Assembly (NCBI RefSeq): GCF_008017835.1
Contig: NZ_VRLT01000025.1
Span: 1 to 64,000, forward strand
Reading direction: 5' to 3'
DNA length: 64,000 nucleotides
Source: Mesonia sp. HuA40
GTDB lineage: Bacteria; Bacteroidota; Bacteroidia; Flavobacteriales; Flavobacteriaceae
Below, in pieces: positions 61,771-64,000 of the stretch. The position numbers and the translations under genes are program-made. Below the pieces are notes generated by a model, which saw nothing but the letters and a program-made list of their open reading frames with translations, was not told the DNA's origin and did not search any database. Each line of letters begins with the position of its first letter. The first letter of the stretch is position 1.

Positions 61771-64000
61771 CTATAAAGTTTTAGCATTCTTTACCTTTTG
61801 CTTGGTAATAGCTTTTTGTAGCACTTCTTTCATGTCGCTTACATAGTGAAAGGTAAGTCCTTTTAAATAACTATCATCGATCTCTTCAATATGCTTACGG
61901 TTATCTTCACATAAAATAATCTCTTTGATATGTGCCCGCTTGGCAGCTAATATTTTTTCTTTAATACCACCCACTGGCAATACCTTACCTCGAAGAGTTA
62001 TCTCGCCTGTCATGGCTAGATTCTTTTTCACCTTACGTTGAGTAAAAAGAGAAACCAAAGAGGTTAACATAGTAATACCAGCACTTGGGCCATCTTTGGG
62101 AGTAGCCCCTTCGGGAACGTGAATATGCACATTGTACTTTTCAAATATACCAGCATCTATACCAAATTCTTCGGCATTAGCCTTGATATATTCCATCGCA
62201 ATAGTGGCAGATTCTTTCATTACCTTACCTAGGTTACCAGTAATCGATAAATTACCTTTTCCTTTTGATAAAATAGATTCAATAAAAAGAATATCACCTC
62301 CTACGCTAGTCCAAGCCAGGCCAGTAACTACACCAGCGACATCATTATTTTCATACTTATCACGCTCAAGTTTAGCTACCCCTAAAATGGACGCTATATC
62401 AGCTTGACTCAACTTCACATTATATTCCTCTTCAAGAGCAATACTTTTAGCAACATAACGAACCACCTTAGCTATCTGCTTCTCAAGACCACGTACTCCA
62501 GACTCACGAGTGTAGCCTTCAACTATTTTAGTTATTTGGGCTTTGCCCAGTTTTATTTGATCTGGCTTTAACCCGTGCTCCTTAATTTGTTTTGGGACTA
62601 AATGTCTTTTGGCAATTTCAACTTTTTCCTCCATTGTGTAACCAGTCATATTAATAATCTCCATACGGTCTCTTAAAGCTGGCTGGATAGTATTTAAACT
62701 ATTTGCAGTAGCAATAAACATGATCTTCGATAAATCAAAGCCCATTTCCAAGAAATTATCATAGAACTCATTATTCTGTTCGGGGTCTAGTACCTCTAAA
62801 AGTGCCGACGAAGGATCACCTTGATGACTTTGTCCCAATTTATCAATTTCATCCAACACAAAAACAGGATTACTGGTTCCTGCCTTTTTTAAACTTTGAA
62901 TAATTCTTCCAGGCATAGCACCAATATACGTTTTCCTATGACCGCGTATCTCAGCCTCATCACGTAAACCTCCTAATGAAATGCGTACATATTCTCTGCC
63001 CAAGGCTTCGGCTATAGACTTACCCAATGAAGTTTTACCCACCCCAGGAGGACCATATAAACACAAAATAGGCGACTTCATATCATTTCGCAACTTTAAA
63101 ACGGCTAAATATTCAATGATACGTTTCTTTACTTCCTCCAAACCATAATGGTCACGATTTAAAATCTTCTGAGCTCGTTTTAAATCGAACTTATCTTTAC
63201 TAAATTCATTCCAAGGCAACTCAAGAAAAAGCTCCAAGTAATTACGTTGAATAGAATATTCTGCAACTTGCGAATTCATTCGCTGCAGTTTACCTAATTC
63301 TTTTTCAAAATGTTTGGCAATTTTATCTTCCCATTTTTTAGCTTTCGCCTGTTGGCGCATCTCCTCTATTTCAGTTTCCGCCGAAACACCCCCAAGTTCC
63401 TCTTGGATGGTTTTCATTTGTTGATGCAAAAAATATTCACGCTGTTGCTGACTCATGTCGCTTTGCACCTTTGATTGAATATCGTTTTGCAATTCTAGCT
63501 TTTGATATTCAATATTCATAAATTTCAAAGTAGATAAAGCTCTCTCTTTCAAATCATTTGTAGCCAAAAGCTGCTGTTTTTCCTTAACCCTCAAATTCAT
63601 ATTCGATGATACAAAGTTGATTAAGAAAGAGGGAGTTTCAATGTTCTTAATAGCAAAGGATGCTTCTGATGGAATGGCTGGACTATTTTTTATAATTTTT
63701 AAGCTTAGCTCTTTTATAGCATCTACAATAGCTTTAAATTCCGCGTTACCATCGGCTGGTTTAGCCTCTACAACCGGACTAACTTGAGCGGTGAGATAAG
63801 GGTCTTCCTTAACCACTTTATCAATTTCAAAACGCTTTTTGCCTTGAATAATAACAGTAGTATTACCATCGGGCATTTTTAAAACCCTAAGAATCTTAGC
63901 AACCACCCCAAGATTATAAATATCTTTTCTACTCGGATTCTCAGTATTCACATCCTTTTGAGCAACAACTCCTATAACCTTATCTCCATTATTGGCATCA
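61771..64000 (-). CDS. lon: ATP-dependent protease Lon, N-terminus outside the window
   Basis: Open to the right window edge on the minus strand; the frame continues past 63951 to 64000, so the beginning is missing. Seen parts: end of the N-terminal substrate domain, coiled region, AAA+ module with Walker [17 protein letters not shown] and Walker [15 protein letters not shown], and the protease with the catalytic Ser in [13 protein letters not shown] and the Lys in [10 protein letters not shown]. It degrades damaged and regulatory proteins in the cytoplasm. The 3' end faces the convergent lipoprotein gene. Confidence 0.97.
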   Translation of the reverse strand, partial: DANNGDKVIGVVAQKDVNTENPSRKDIYNLGVVAKILRVLKMPDGNTTVIIQGKKRFEIDKVVKEDPYLTAQVSPVVEAKPADGNAEFKAIVDAIKELSLKIIKNSPAIPSEASFAIKNIETPSFLINFVSSNMNLRVKEKQQLLATNDLKERALSTLKFMNIEYQKLELQNDIQSKVQSDMSQQQREYFLHQQMKTIQEELGGVSAETEIEEMRQQAKAKKWEDKIAKHFEKELGKLQRMNSQVAEYSIQRNYLELFLELPWNEFSKDKFDLKRAQKILNRDHYGLEEVKKRIIEYLAVLKLRNDMKSPILCLYGPPGVGKTSLGKSIAEALGREYVRISLGGLRDEAEIRGHRKTYIGAMPGRIIQSLKKAGTSNPVFVLDEIDKLGQSHQGDPSSALLEVLDPEQNNEFYDNFLEMGFDLSKIMFIATANSLNTIQPALRDRMEIINMTGYTMEEKVEIAKRHLVPKQIKEHGLKPDQIKLGKAQITKIVEGYTRESGVRGLEKQIAKVVRYVAKSIALEEEYNVKLSQADIASILGVAKLERDKYENNDVAGVVTGLAWTSVGGDILFIESILSKGKGNLSITGNLGKVMKESATIAMEYIKANAEEFGIDAGIFEKYNVHIHVPEGATPKDGPSAGITMLTSLVSLFTQRKVKKNLAMTGEITLRGKVLPVGGIKEKILAAKRAHIKEIILCEDNRKHIEEIDDSYLKGLTFHYVSDMKEVLQKAITKQKVKNAKTL

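Overview
The window looks like chromosomal DNA of a member of the phylum Bacteroidota, most likely family Flavobacteriaceae. The evidence is the low GC content, the Bacteroidota -7 promoter element TAnnTTTG in front of several genes, the general lack of Shine-Dalgarno sequences, and typical families (HYC_CC_PP, DUF4870, SemiSWEET, TonB-dependent receptor, large CusA). No rRNA, tRNA or CRISPR array was recognised. The genus cannot be named from this sequence.

Layout. 0-1.1 kb: an FRG-domain gene inside a cassette-like unit, with an attC-like folded site on its 3' side. 1.7-3.9 kb: an SpxH/DsbA-like protein, then a nitroreductase divergent from an HxlR regulator. 3.9-16.3 kb: accessory DNA in which intact genes alternate with decaying ones. 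The decaying genes include a full-length DUF1697 frame with five in-frame stops, three unidentified remnants, a frameshifted mgtC and a secreted nuclease/phosphatase split by a stop. Intact genes here include a WYL regulator coupled to a hydrolase-cREC fusion, a DUF421/PaiB operon, a SemiSWEET, and a YcgG-DUF1989 pair that suggests guanidino-compound chemistry.

16.4-29.6 kb: a copper/silver resistance operon on the minus strand (cusA, tolC-type, multicopper oxidase fused to a CopB-like barrel, copA ATPase, DUF305, cusB, HMA lipoprotein), preceded by HYC_CC_PP. It is AT-richer than its flanks. A sharp composition step inside the HMA gene suggests it was recombined in as a block.

29.8-43.7 kb: mixed genes, including an HU-family gene with a 22-bp phased repeat array upstream, a 37-residue cysteine-rich metallothionein-like ORF next to a SigZ-like sigma factor, a cold-shock gene, and a PQQ-type sugar dehydrogenase adjoining a TonB-dependent receptor. 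43.7-64 kb: core genes (mnmE, msrA, Nif3, lpxK, hybrid histidine kinase, gap, lipA, ECF sigma, glycosyltransferase, murB, aminotransferase, valS, lon), mostly well conserved and with clear terminators. lon runs off the right edge.

The best candidates for something undescribed are the WYL/hydrolase-cREC pair, the cysteine-rich microprotein with the SigZ-like factor, the FRG cassette with its attC-like site, and the 22-bp array near the HU gene.
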